DNA of 64,000 nucleotides from Methylobacterium soli (GTDB lineage Bacteria > Pseudomonadota > Alphaproteobacteria > Rhizobiales > Beijerinckiaceae): assembly GCF_008806385.1 (NCBI RefSeq), contig NZ_VZZK01000009.1, positions 62,001 to 126,000 on the forward strand. The letters are read 5' to 3'. The translations under genes were made by a program, and so were the position numbers. A model generated the notes under the pieces. That model was not told the origin of the DNA and did not search any database. It saw nothing but the letters and a program-made list of their open reading frames with translations. Positions 57,133 to 64,000 of this stretch are shown here, one piece after another. The first letter of the stretch is position 1; each line of letters starts with the position of its first letter.

Positions 57133-57453
57133 GATAATCTCCCAGTAAAACCCGCGCTTTTCACGGAGAGTGCGCATCGCTCGCCACTTAGGCGAGGTTT
57201 GCCTCTCATGATTGTCAGCAGCGCTGAAATTTGCCGCCTTTGCGGTCGTCGTACTGGTTAAATCTCTTTTAACGTCCTGTATAGATGTTATTCTTACTTA
57301 AAACCCGCAAACTAAAACTGTTTAGTTACTTAGAGCTAGTACTAACTAAGCCGACAGGTTGTGCTTGTGTGTGGATAGAAGGCAACCAAGTCGGGTCGCA
57401 AACTGCCCTTGAGAGTGGGGGTCAAGATCAGACCTGGACCACCGAAACGCAGA
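57133..57453 (-). promoter_or_regulatory. A/T-rich upstream region of the giant gene with an inverted repeat
   Basis: About 320 bases, notably A/T-rich from 57250 to 57350. TTAGTTA (57322-57328) and TAACTAA (57343-57349) form a perfect inverted repeat with a 14-base spacer. GTTAAA/TTTTAAC near 57259 forms another. These are candidate regulator sites for the LuxR proteins or others, and no promoter can be fixed by eye. Confidence 0.4.
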
Positions 57454-57485
57454 ATGCGCCCTGGAACCGAAGCTCCAGGGCGCAT
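57454..57485 (-). terminator. Terminator hairpin of the phage lysis genes
   Basis: ATGCGCCCTGGA (57454-57465) and TCCAGGGCGCAT (57474-57485) form a perfect 12-bp stem with an eight-base loop, beyond the stop at 57513 on the minus strand. A T-run is missing. Confidence 0.65.
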
Positions 57486-57514
57486 ATGGACAAGGTGTAG
57501 ACAGGCTGTGGATC
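57483..57514. repeat. 32-bp motif shared with 5239-5270
   Basis: These bases match 5239-5270 at 28 of 32 positions. They overlap the end of the membrane coiled-coil gene and its hairpin, suggesting a common element end in both places. Confidence 0.6.
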
Positions 57515-57989
57515 AGTCGCGCGTCTTGAACTTGTCCGCCTCCAGCCGGTCGAGCCGCTTCTCGATGCGGCCCTCGACCCGGCTGATGCGGTCGCGCTGG
57601 AAGTCGTAGAGCCGCTCCTCCATGCGCCAGTGCACCTCGTGTTCGTCACGAGTGACTTGGGTCTTCGCGAGCGCCTCGACGCGTTTGTCGGCGCGCTCCT
57701 GCATCATGAGCAGGGCGGCCTTCAGGTCCGACATTCCGGTCGTGACCGGCCAGAAGGCCAACCCGCCAACAACGGTGAGCACGGTCATGCCGACGCCGAC
57801 GGCCGACCAGATCACCGCCCAGGGCGTCTGGCCGCGCCGATCCAGCTTGTCGCTGAGGCCAGTGACTGCGGACGCCACGCTCTGCAGCGTGCCGACGATG
57901 CCCTCGACGCGGGTTTCGAGCGCGGAGAGGCGCGAGTCGGATGTGGGCAGCTGCTGCATCTGCTGCTGCTGCGTGAGCTGTGCGGTCAT
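57513..57989 (-). CDS. Phage membrane-anchored coiled-coil protein
   Basis: The 158-residue protein starts with a Gln-rich stretch, then a helix with TSDSRLSALETRVEGIVGTLQSVASAV, one membrane segment (WAVIWSAVGVGMTVLTVVGGLAFW) and a charged coiled coil (ERLYDFQRDRISRVEGRIEKRLDRLEADK). Proteins of this shape are frequent after lysozyme and holin in prophages and may be an accessory holin or spanin-like component. The ATG at 57989 opens the natural frame; the longer frame to 58277 is an overlap artefact. Confidence 0.6.
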   Translation of the reverse strand: MTAQLTQQQQMQQLPTSDSRLSALETRVEGIVGTLQSVASAVTGLSDKLDRRGQTPWAVIWSAVGVGMTVLTVVGGLAFWPVTTGMSDLKAALLMMQERADKRVEALAKTQVTRDEHEVHWRMEERLYDFQRDRISRVEGRIEKRLDRLEADKFKTRD

Positions 57990-58042
57990 GATGTCGGCCC
58001 CCAAGGCCTCAGGTGCGCCGGTCTTCCGGTCGCGCGGGGATG

Positions 58043-58468
58043 TCAGCGGCCGACGAGCTCCTTCTGCTTCGTCCAGAGCATCATGGCCCGGCAGGCCTCG
58101 ACCTTGCGGCCGGCGTTGTAGAGCCGGACGGTCGAGGAGGAACAGAAGCCCGCCTGCCCGATGTTGTAGGTGAAGGAGACGAAGGCGATCTCCGTCTTGT
58201 CGCTCATCGGCGCCTTGACGCAGTGCTCGACCTTGTTCGCGAACTCGTCGATGCGCTTCAACAGCATCTCGTCGCATTGGGCCTTGGTGAAGACCATGCC
58301 CATCTTGATGTTCTTGGTCTCGCCGTAACAGGCCGTGCTCACGCCTACGGTGTCCTTGTAGGACTTGAGCCTGAGACCTTCCTCCTGGCCGACGTGGTTG
58401 ATGGCGGCGACACCGAGCGCGGTCGCGACGAGCCCGCCCATGAGCGAGCGCTTGACGAGGCGGCTCAT
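58043..58468 (-). CDS. GH24-family phage endolysin (lysozyme)
   Basis: The 141-residue protein has an N-terminal membrane/signal-arrest-release-like segment (KRSLMGGLVATALGVAAINHVG) and the catalytic core EEGLRLKSYKDTVGVSTACYGET, in which Glu, Asp and Thr form the lysozyme triad, then FVSFTYNIGQAGFCSSSTVRLYNAG. It would cut peptidoglycan during lysis. Its 3' end is slightly short for the family, which usually ends GLV.RR..E, and stops at ELVGR. It overlaps the holin gene by four bases. Confidence 0.82.
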   Translation of the reverse strand: MSRLVKRSLMGGLVATALGVAAINHVGQEEGLRLKSYKDTVGVSTACYGETKNIKMGMVFTKAQCDEMLLKRIDEFANKVEHCVKAPMSDKTEIAFVSFTYNIGQAGFCSSSTVRLYNAGRKVEACRAMMLWTKQKELVGR

Positions 58469-58773
58469 TCTCCGCCCTCCGGCAGTTTCCTTTGGGCGAC
58501 GAGGCGGGAGATCGCGGCGGCGGCGGTGCACAGGGCCGAGAGCAGGCCGAAGGTGCCGCGCGAGACCGGGATCACGCTGTCGAGGTACGGGAAGGCCACC
58601 TCAAGCGCCGAGAACGCGATCGAGAGCGCCATGAAGCGGATGCTCCAGGCGTGGCGGATGATCGTGAGCCAGTTCGAGTAGAGGCTCAGGCGGAAGGCCG
58701 CGGCGGCCTGGAGGCGCGCAGCAACGGCCGCTCGCAGGCGCGCGAAGGCGCCCGCGTCGGGAAGCAGGTTCAT
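58465..58773 (-). CDS. Holin-like phage membrane protein
   Basis: This 102-residue protein has two or three hydrophobic helices (NWLTIIRHAWSIRFMALSIAFSALEVAFPYL and TFGLLSALCTAAAAISRLVA) with charged ends. It overlaps the lysozyme start (ATGA), a classic holin-endolysin arrangement. The segment SNWLTIIRHAWSIRFMAL is typical of a holin family in alphaproteobacterial phages. It would form the membrane lesion that releases or activates the lysozyme. Confidence 0.7.
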   Translation of the reverse strand: MNLLPDAGAFARLRAAVAARLQAAAAFRLSLYSNWLTIIRHAWSIRFMALSIAFSALEVAFPYLDSVIPVSRGTFGLLSALCTAAAAISRLVAQRKLPEGGE

Positions 58774-58806
58774 GATGATGATCCTGGAGGAGGGGAGGGG
58801 CTGGCC

Positions 58807-59166
58807 TCAGCCGATGACGGTCGTGCGCACCGTCACGACGCCGCGGCGCGTGATGCCGAGCGCCCGGGCGGCGCCGAGCGACAGGTCGATCAGGCGGTGC
58901 AGGCGCGGATGCGGGCCGCGGTCGTTGATCGGGACCGCGACGCTCCGGCCTGTGGCGAGGTCGGTGACACGGACCCGGGTGCCGAGTGGCAGCGTCCAGT
59001 GCGCAGCCCCGAGTTGCTCGGGCACGAAGGGCTTTCCGTCGGCGCGACGGGATCCGCTCTCGTGGCCGTAGAACGAGGCGCGGCCGATCTGGTCGGCGCA
59101 GGCGGGCGCGATCGCGAGCACAAGGCAAGCGAGGACAGCCCGCAGCGCGAAGCGCTGCAGGAGCAT
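58807..59166 (-). CDS. RlpA-like double-psi beta-barrel protein in the lysis cassette
   Basis: At 119 residues it has a signal peptide ([17 protein letters not shown]) and the complete RlpA domain: [68 protein letters not shown]. The catalytic Asp (NDRGP) and His (AAHW) positions of lytic transglycosylase RlpA are there. It lies directly upstream of holin and lysozyme on the same strand. It may be a second peptidoglycan-cutting enzyme of the phage. Confidence 0.82.
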   Translation of the reverse strand: MLLQRFALRAVLACLVLAIAPACADQIGRASFYGHESGSRRADGKPFVPEQLGAAHWTLPLGTRVRVTDLATGRSVAVPINDRGPHPRLHRLIDLSLGAARALGITRRGVVTVRTTVIG

Positions 59167-59188
59167 GGTGGTCTCCGGACATGAAAAG

Positions 59189-59204
59189 GCCGCCCGGAGG
59201 CGGC
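59189..59204 (-). terminator. Short terminator between the DUF4376 and RlpA genes
   Basis: GCCGCC and GGCGGC pair around a CGGA loop. On the minus strand the stem is followed by CTTTTC. It could separate tail genes from lysis genes. Confidence 0.6.
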
Positions 59205-59238
59205 GCGCAGGCTTAGGAGCGGAGCCGAACGGCCAGGG

Positions 59239-59850
59239 CTATCCCGGCCAACCGGCCGCGATGTCGACGGCCTCGAGGGCGCCCCGATCGGCAGCGCCCA
59301 GGATCTCTGTCGTCAGGGCCTCCTCGCGGTCGAAGCAGGCCTGCACATGAGCGCGGGCCGTCATCGCGGCGAAGTCGATCGCCAGGGCGTCGAAGGTTAC
59401 GAACTGCCCCGGGCCGGCCTTCCAGCGGATGGAAAACCCGGGGTCGTCCTTCGCGCTGGCCTGGGCCGCCGTGAGGTACAGGATCGTCTTCTCGTCCGAT
59501 GCGAGCGGGGCGCCGGCAAGCGATGTGCCGCCGACCTCGTGCTGCCAGCGGACATTCGCCAGGGCCGCGAGTTTGGCCGCCTTGAGGTCGGCCAGCGGCG
59601 TCACCGGCTCGTCGTCGAGCACGAAGGTCCGGGTCGGCAGATCGTCGAGCACCGCAAGCCCGGTGATCCGCACCACCTTGCCCTCGGGCGCCGGCGGTGG
59701 CTCGACGATGTCGAGGACGCCGTGCGCGGCCCGGTCCTCGTCGTTGGAGAGGTCGAGCCAGTTGGCCGGGTAGCTCGTGCCATCCGGGCCCGTGAACGGC
59801 GCGCCCGCGAATAGCTCGACGGGCTCGCCGTCCTTGATGATGGCGGGCAT
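59239..59850 (-). CDS. DUF4376-domain phage protein
   Basis: The 203-residue protein has an N-terminal part with TGPDGTSYPANWLDLSNDEDRAAHGV (a stretch common to tail-fibre accessory proteins) and a C-terminal DUF4376-like helix-strand region (LAALANVRWQHEVGGTSLAGAPLASDEKT and FSIRWKAGPGQFVTFDA). Such proteins lie next to tail-fibre genes in Rhizobiales prophages and may assist fibre assembly. It is nine bases from the DUF7483 gene. Confidence 0.72.
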   Translation of the reverse strand: MPAIIKDGEPVELFAGAPFTGPDGTSYPANWLDLSNDEDRAAHGVLDIVEPPPAPEGKVVRITGLAVLDDLPTRTFVLDDEPVTPLADLKAAKLAALANVRWQHEVGGTSLAGAPLASDEKTILYLTAAQASAKDDPGFSIRWKAGPGQFVTFDALAIDFAAMTARAHVQACFDREEALTTEILGAADRGALEAVDIAAGWPG

Positions 59851-59859
59851 GACTGCTCC

Positions 59860-60801
59860 TTAATAGGGTTCTCGGATGGCGAGCCAGAGGTAGGGACCGC
59901 CGCCGCCCCCGCTGCTGGTGAAGCCGGTCGACGTGGGGACGACAGGCCCGTTCATGGAAGTGGCGGCAACCTCACCATTTGGCGTATTCGGCTGGAGCGT
60001 GAAGGCAAAACCGCGCGCAGCGTCAAACATATCCCAGTTTTCGCTGACGTTTGCTCGCTTGCGGAGAACGAGTTGCGGCTTCCAGCCCAGTGTTACCGTC
60101 TCGGCGTTGCTCGCGTAGGATCCGCACTGGATGATACCGCTAGGGTCGGGATTGTGAGCCCAGATATAGGCGACGTACCGCCCCCCGGCGGCGTTGTTGT
60201 TGCTACCCGCTCCGACAGTGAAGCTAGAGCCGTCCGCTGTAATGATTTCGGACCCGCCGTAGACCCCAGAAGCGGTGGGTTGATTGAGAAAAACGGTAGC
60301 GCCGACAGCCAGTGAACGGTGCCACGTTGTCCAGTTGCTCGTTGTATCCAGGCGCTTGACGGAGACCATCCCGACGGCCACCCCAAGCCCGTGCGGGATC
60401 TGCCTCCCCGCTACGCCGTCGCCGATCCATGTAACGATGTCGAAGAACCCGGGCCGGCGGGCGAAGGCCAGCCCCGACATCGTGACGCCGGCCCCGGAAT
60501 TGACGGCCGGGGACGTGTAGCCGGACGCCCCGAACGTGTAGCCGCCCCCTGACCCTTCGGCAGCCGTGGAGTTGCTTCGGAGAAACTTGCTGTTCCCCCG
60601 AACCGAGTCGACAAGGATGTGCTCATAGGCGTTATTCCGGGATTTCTCCCAGATCAGACCGCCCCGGCTGGCAAGGTCGACCCCGTTCGCGACGGGAAAG
60701 TCTGAGCCGGTCCCGGTGTATACGCTTGCCGCGAACACGTCCTGCGGCCGGAGGATAGATCCCCCGGCCTGCGCCAGCATCCCGCTCGGAAAGGGGTGCA
60801 T
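59860..60801 (-). CDS. Phage tail-associated protein (DUF7483-like)
   Basis: This 313-residue beta-rich protein reads GVDLASRGGLIWEKSRNNAYEHILVDSVRG, TIPHGL-like RQIPHGLGVAVGMVSVKRLDTTSNWTTWHRSL and GWKPQLVLRKRANVSENWDMFDAARGF. The pattern is of phage structural proteins in which a coin-like beta-sandwich repeats motifs PGL.....WK/WD. A virion surface role is likely. Its start overlaps nothing and lies one base from the stop of the large fibre gene upstream. Confidence 0.68.
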   Translation of the reverse strand: MHPFPSGMLAQAGGSILRPQDVFAASVYTGTGSDFPVANGVDLASRGGLIWEKSRNNAYEHILVDSVRGNSKFLRSNSTAAEGSGGGYTFGASGYTSPAVNSGAGVTMSGLAFARRPGFFDIVTWIGDGVAGRQIPHGLGVAVGMVSVKRLDTTSNWTTWHRSLAVGATVFLNQPTASGVYGGSEIITADGSSFTVGAGSNNNAAGGRYVAYIWAHNPDPSGIIQCGSYASNAETVTLGWKPQLVLRKRANVSENWDMFDAARGFAFTLQPNTPNGEVAATSMNGPVVPTSTGFTSSGGGGGPYLWLAIREPY

Positions 60802-60802
60802 G

Positions 60803-63685
60803 TCAGTATCCCTTTCCGATCCCTATGAAGTCGAATTTCGGCGCGCCCGGCGTAGCATCGACACAGAGGAACGAGAACACGTCTTCCTTGCTCGCCGTCC
60901 CGGTCAGCATGGGTGCGCCGGCCGCGCCGAAGTTGAAGCAAGAGGCGTGGGCGAGCGTGCGGGAGCCGGTCGCGTCCTGCGCCGCGCGGAGGACGTAGAC
61001 GATCCCCGCGCTCATCCCGGTCGGCACCCCGAGCGTGCGGGCGCCTCCGAGCGTCACCTTCGCGTTGTAGCCTTGGTCCATCGGCCACGCGATCGTCGCG
61101 GCGTCCGTCAGGGTTTGGAACGCGGCCGAGCCGGTGAGCGCCGCCGCCGTGACCGGCTTGGTGGTGTCGGTCCCGATCCGGACCTCGGCGGCCGTAGCCG
61201 CCGCCGGGGCCGGAGCCGGCGGGTAGCGGTTCAGCATCGCCATCAGGTCGCTGGCGTCGTTGTGCGCGACCGCCTGCGCCCCGCCGATCAGCAGTCGCCG
61301 GCCGCCCTGGACCGACACCGACTTCATGGCGTCGTTCGTCAGGGGCGCGACGTTTGCCATCGAGAGGTAGTTCACCCGGCGCAAGCCCTGGAACTCGCTC
61401 ACGCCGTTGCCCGTGGCGACCGCCAGGATGCCCGTGGCGGCGTCCACGTCGAGGTCCGCGACGGCGTTCGATGAGCCGCCGAGGAAGCACTTGGCGCCGT
61501 CCTGAAAGAGCGGAGCCTCGTCGCGGTACATCTTGGCGATCTGTGCCGGGGTCGAAGCGTAGGCCGAGACGCGGGCCAAGGCGATCTGTGAGCCCGCGCT
61601 CGCCGGGGCGAGCCCGTTGGGGCGCACCCCTAGGCGAAGCGGGGCCGTCGCTTGCGATAGGTTCGTGGTGTCGGCGCCAATTCCAACGCGAACACCGTCC
61701 ACCCAAAGCTCAGCCACCCCGCTGCGCCTAGTGCCGACGACGAGATGCCAACCCCCATCCGCGATACCGACACCGGAAACCGTCGCGGCTCCACAGACGA
61801 AGCGAGCAACGCTGCCGCCAACATCAATCCCGTACTGCGCGCCCGCACCGCCGGGATCTTGACGCCACAGGATATTCCCCGTCGTGAGCCCCTTGCTCCA
61901 CGCAGCGACCATGAAATCGCCCGTGCCGAAATCCAGGTCGGCCGAGTAGGGCTGTTCCAGATAATTGGTGCCCGAGAACCCGCCGACCGCCGTCAGGTCC
62001 GCACCCGTCGCAACGGCCGTGCGGGAGAGCGTGCCGACGACGGTGAGGGGCTTGGCCTTGTAGGAGCGGTCGGGGACAGCGACATCAAGCCGAAGGTCAT
62101 CGGCATAGATCGTCTGCCCAGCAGCCGGTGTGGTGCCCGTGAACAGCAACTCCACGATCAGCGTGGTGCCGGTGGGTGTCACCTGCCCGGCCAACTCAAC
62201 TGCGGTCGTCGTCGCGTTGTCGGCGCTGATGAGCACCGTAGTGCCATCCCGCACCCGCAAGCGGGCCGAGCCGTTGGCCGTGCCCTTCCGGTATTTGCCA
62301 CGGAAGGCGTAGGTCTGGCCCGCCGTCAGACCCGTGACGGTGTATAACGCTCCGCTGGCGTTGTCCTGATACGTCACCTCGATCTCGCCGCCGACCGACG
62401 CGATCGTGTTCGTGCCGGCTAGCGTCCATCCCGCCGCACTCGTGCCGTCGAGGTTGAGCGGTGTCGCCCCCACGACATTGCCCGTCGTCGCCTCACCGAG
62501 AGCGGCAAGCCTGATGTCGCCAGCCTGCCAGCCGGTCGCGTAGTCCTTCGTGGCATAAGCCACCATGCCGTTGGCAGGGGTGCCGGTGTCCTCCGCGAGG
62601 AAGGTCAGGCCAGCCGATTTGCCAATGGCGCCGGGCGCGAGAACCTTGTTGGAGGTCCCCGGAAGGATTGAAGGCGCCGCTCCGTCGAACAGGTTCGACG
62701 TGCGCCAAGCGGTATTTGTGGCACTGGCGGCATACGGCAGCGGGCCGATGTCGATGATATTGCTGGCCCCTTGGCTACCGATGATGCGCCCGTCCGCAAG
62801 GATCATCACGCGCTCGTAGCCGTTCGTGGCCCGCGTGATGTTCGCCACCGCCCCTGTCGGGTGAATTACCGAGACGCCGCCCGCCGTCGCCACTGCCACC
62901 GTGGGGATGGCGAGGCCCACAGCATCGAGCGGGGCGCCGGGAAGAACGCGCGCGTGGACATGGTTGACGTCGATCGAGACGAGGCCAGGTGTTGAAATGA
63001 CCACATCGGCGGCGGTTACATTGCGGCTGGCGACGTTCCCCCGCGCGGTTCGACCGCTCGTGGTGTAGCGCCCGATCATGTCCTGTGCGAACTCGATCAC
63101 CACCATACCCGTAGAGGTCAGGGCGGCGCTCATGGTGATGTAGAGCCGGCCGTTCAGAGCACATACGGAGCTGATCGGCTTCTGCGTTGTGAGCGGGACG
63201 ACTGCGGTGCCGATGCCGTTGAACACCATCCACGTCTTCGGCACGCCGAGTATGTCGAGGTCGGTCTCGTCGTAGATGATGATCGCAGCCTGCCGCGCGA
63301 CGAGCCGGGCGATGGTCGGGAAATCCCGCTTCGTGCCGCGCGTGTCCGAGGCCGCCTCATTCCACCAAGAGGTGTTCTGGCAGCGCCGCGGCCACGTCGG
63401 ATCGGTATCGAGCCGCGTAGAGCCCAGCCGCTCGGACGGAGAGCTCGCGGCGCAGGCTGCGGAGCTTGTGCAGTTCCGCGATCGGTCCGCCGGCGACAGA
63501 GTCGACGACCACTTGGCTGCTGAGCGGCGCGCGAATCCGGGGCGTTTCCGCTGAGGGATGAACCAGATCGGCGTGTGGCCGGCGGCGAGCCGTCCGAATT
63601 CTCTGATGGGAGGCCGAGGCGACCCCGTCGGGCAGCCTCGGCCTTGATCCCAGTGGGTCTGATGCTCCCCCGTTCGTACCGCCAA
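60803..63685 (-). CDS. Large phage tail-fibre-like protein with a LamG domain, N-terminus unclear
   Basis: The open frame has 960 codons. From about residue 105 it shows phage-fibre features: TSWWNEAASDTRGTKRDFPTIARLV, MVFNGIGTAVVPL, a carbohydrate-binding-module stretch (WTLAGTNTIASVGGEIEVTYQ, FRGKYRKGTANGS) and a LamG/concanavalin-like domain (WHLVVGTRRSGVAELWVDGVRVG). The first roughly 105 residues are Arg/Ser/Cys-rich and unlike coding sequence, so the true 5' end was probably lost or lies in another frame near 63400. It is likely a receptor-binding fibre. Confidence 0.68.
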   Translation of the reverse strand: MAVRTGEHQTHWDQGRGCPTGSPRPPIREFGRLAAGHTPIWFIPQRKRPGFARRSAAKWSSTLSPADRSRNCTSSAACAASSPSERLGSTRLDTDPTWPRRCQNTSWWNEAASDTRGTKRDFPTIARLVARQAAIIIYDETDLDILGVPKTWMVFNGIGTAVVPLTTQKPISSVCALNGRLYITMSAALTSTGMVVIEFAQDMIGRYTTSGRTARGNVASRNVTAADVVISTPGLVSIDVNHVHARVLPGAPLDAVGLAIPTVAVATAGGVSVIHPTGAVANITRATNGYERVMILADGRIIGSQGASNIIDIGPLPYAASATNTAWRTSNLFDGAAPSILPGTSNKVLAPGAIGKSAGLTFLAEDTGTPANGMVAYATKDYATGWQAGDIRLAALGEATTGNVVGATPLNLDGTSAAGWTLAGTNTIASVGGEIEVTYQDNASGALYTVTGLTAGQTYAFRGKYRKGTANGSARLRVRDGTTVLISADNATTTAVELAGQVTPTGTTLIVELLFTGTTPAAGQTIYADDLRLDVAVPDRSYKAKPLTVVGTLSRTAVATGADLTAVGGFSGTNYLEQPYSADLDFGTGDFMVAAWSKGLTTGNILWRQDPGGAGAQYGIDVGGSVARFVCGAATVSGVGIADGGWHLVVGTRRSGVAELWVDGVRVGIGADTTNLSQATAPLRLGVRPNGLAPASAGSQIALARVSAYASTPAQIAKMYRDEAPLFQDGAKCFLGGSSNAVADLDVDAATGILAVATGNGVSEFQGLRRVNYLSMANVAPLTNDAMKSVSVQGGRRLLIGGAQAVAHNDASDLMAMLNRYPPAPAPAAATAAEVRIGTDTTKPVTAAALTGSAAFQTLTDAATIAWPMDQGYNAKVTLGGARTLGVPTGMSAGIVYVLRAAQDATGSRTLAHASCFNFGAAGAPMLTGTASKEDVFSFLCVDATPGAPKFDFIGIGKGY

Positions 63686-64000
63686 GGAACGGGTTCGCTA
63701 CCGTCCGGACGAGGGCTCCGGCGCCGCCGCGGCCCGGATCTGATTGCGCGGTCCCAACTGAGTAGTCCGAGACGCTTGCCCGACTCGGCAGTCGGCGTTG
63801 GGCTGGTGCGCTGCTCCAGCCTCCTGGAGGAGGCTGGGCGGCCGGCGGGCCGGGCTTCGCGCGATGATTGGTCCGGCCCGTCGTTAACCGGTCGTTGGCG
63901 ATGATCGGCGATGATGCCTTGTCGCTCCGGCCATTTCCCCTGTCAGGCCGAACGGCCATCGGGCTGCGCAGCGCCGGCTCATTCCCCCGAGCCGCACTGC
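63686..64000. other. Window edge, no gene recognised
   Basis: The last 315 bases have no convincing gene. A minus frame across 63357-63959 ends with a more natural stretch (GPIAELHKLRSLRREL, ARYRSDVAAALPEHLLVE) that may be the tail of an upstream phage gene overlapping the fibre gene. I cannot assign it. Confidence 0.35.

Overview
The window looks like a chromosome segment from a GC-rich alphaproteobacterium, most like Methylobacterium or a close Rhizobiales relative. The reasons are the strong GC bias, the gene families present, and an alphaproteobacterial LexA operator (GAAC-N7-GAAC) in front of a umuD-like gene. The genus is inferred from general knowledge, not from a marker gene.

Layout. 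(1) 1-5.7 kb is mixed and partly decayed: a trypsin-like protease, a truncated sulfatase, an LssY-C protein, a truncated L,D-transpeptidase-like protein, a small secreted protein and the C-terminal remnant of a phage-type integrase. (2) 5.68-41.24 kb is bracketed by two nearly identical 24-bp sequences, each the 3' end of a tRNA gene. Inside are redox and stress genes at 6-15 kb (LysR regulators, quinone oxidoreductase, SDR, isochorismatase-like hydrolase, pirin, SnoaL-like proteins) with many broken genes. A large sulfur-scavenging block follows at 15-39.4 kb: a two-domain rhodanese, a YeeE/YedE (TsuA-type) thiosulfate transporter, three LLM flavin-dependent monooxygenases (one SsuD-like), two SfnB-like acyl-CoA-dehydrogenase homologues (one frameshifted), two SsuABC-type transporters plus an orphan SsuA-like protein, an OsmC protein, a cupin and a complete oligopeptide-type ABC transporter. 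(3) 41.2-57.2 kb carries low-GC and RTX-type genes: a possible HlyC-like protein, a small secreted protein, an Asp-rich calcium-binding protein, a umuD/umuC pair with an SOS box, two LuxR-family regulators with degenerate receivers, and a 2,809-residue haem peroxidase/RTX/DUF4214 protein. (4) 57.5-64 kb is the late end of a prophage, all on the minus strand: tail-fibre-like proteins, DUF4376, RlpA-like protein, holin, GH24 lysozyme and a membrane coiled-coil protein.

How the genes work together. The central island reads as a kit for living on organosulfur compounds when sulfate is scarce. Periplasmic binding proteins and ABC transporters bring in sulfonates, sulfonate-like molecules and possibly peptides. 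LLM and acyl-CoA-dehydrogenase-like flavoenzymes would release sulfite from them. The rhodanese and the thiosulfate importer handle sulfane sulfur. No flavin reductase (SsuE) is visible, so reduced FMN must come from elsewhere.

The two tRNA 3' fragments are oriented as expected if elements had integrated one after another at one tRNA-Gln gene whose intact copy lies to the right of the window. The second element would then hold the RTX, SOS and prophage genes. Pseudogenes are unusually dense at the element edges and module joints (about 1.5-6 kb, 13-15 kb, 26 kb, 31 kb and 40.8-41.1 kb).
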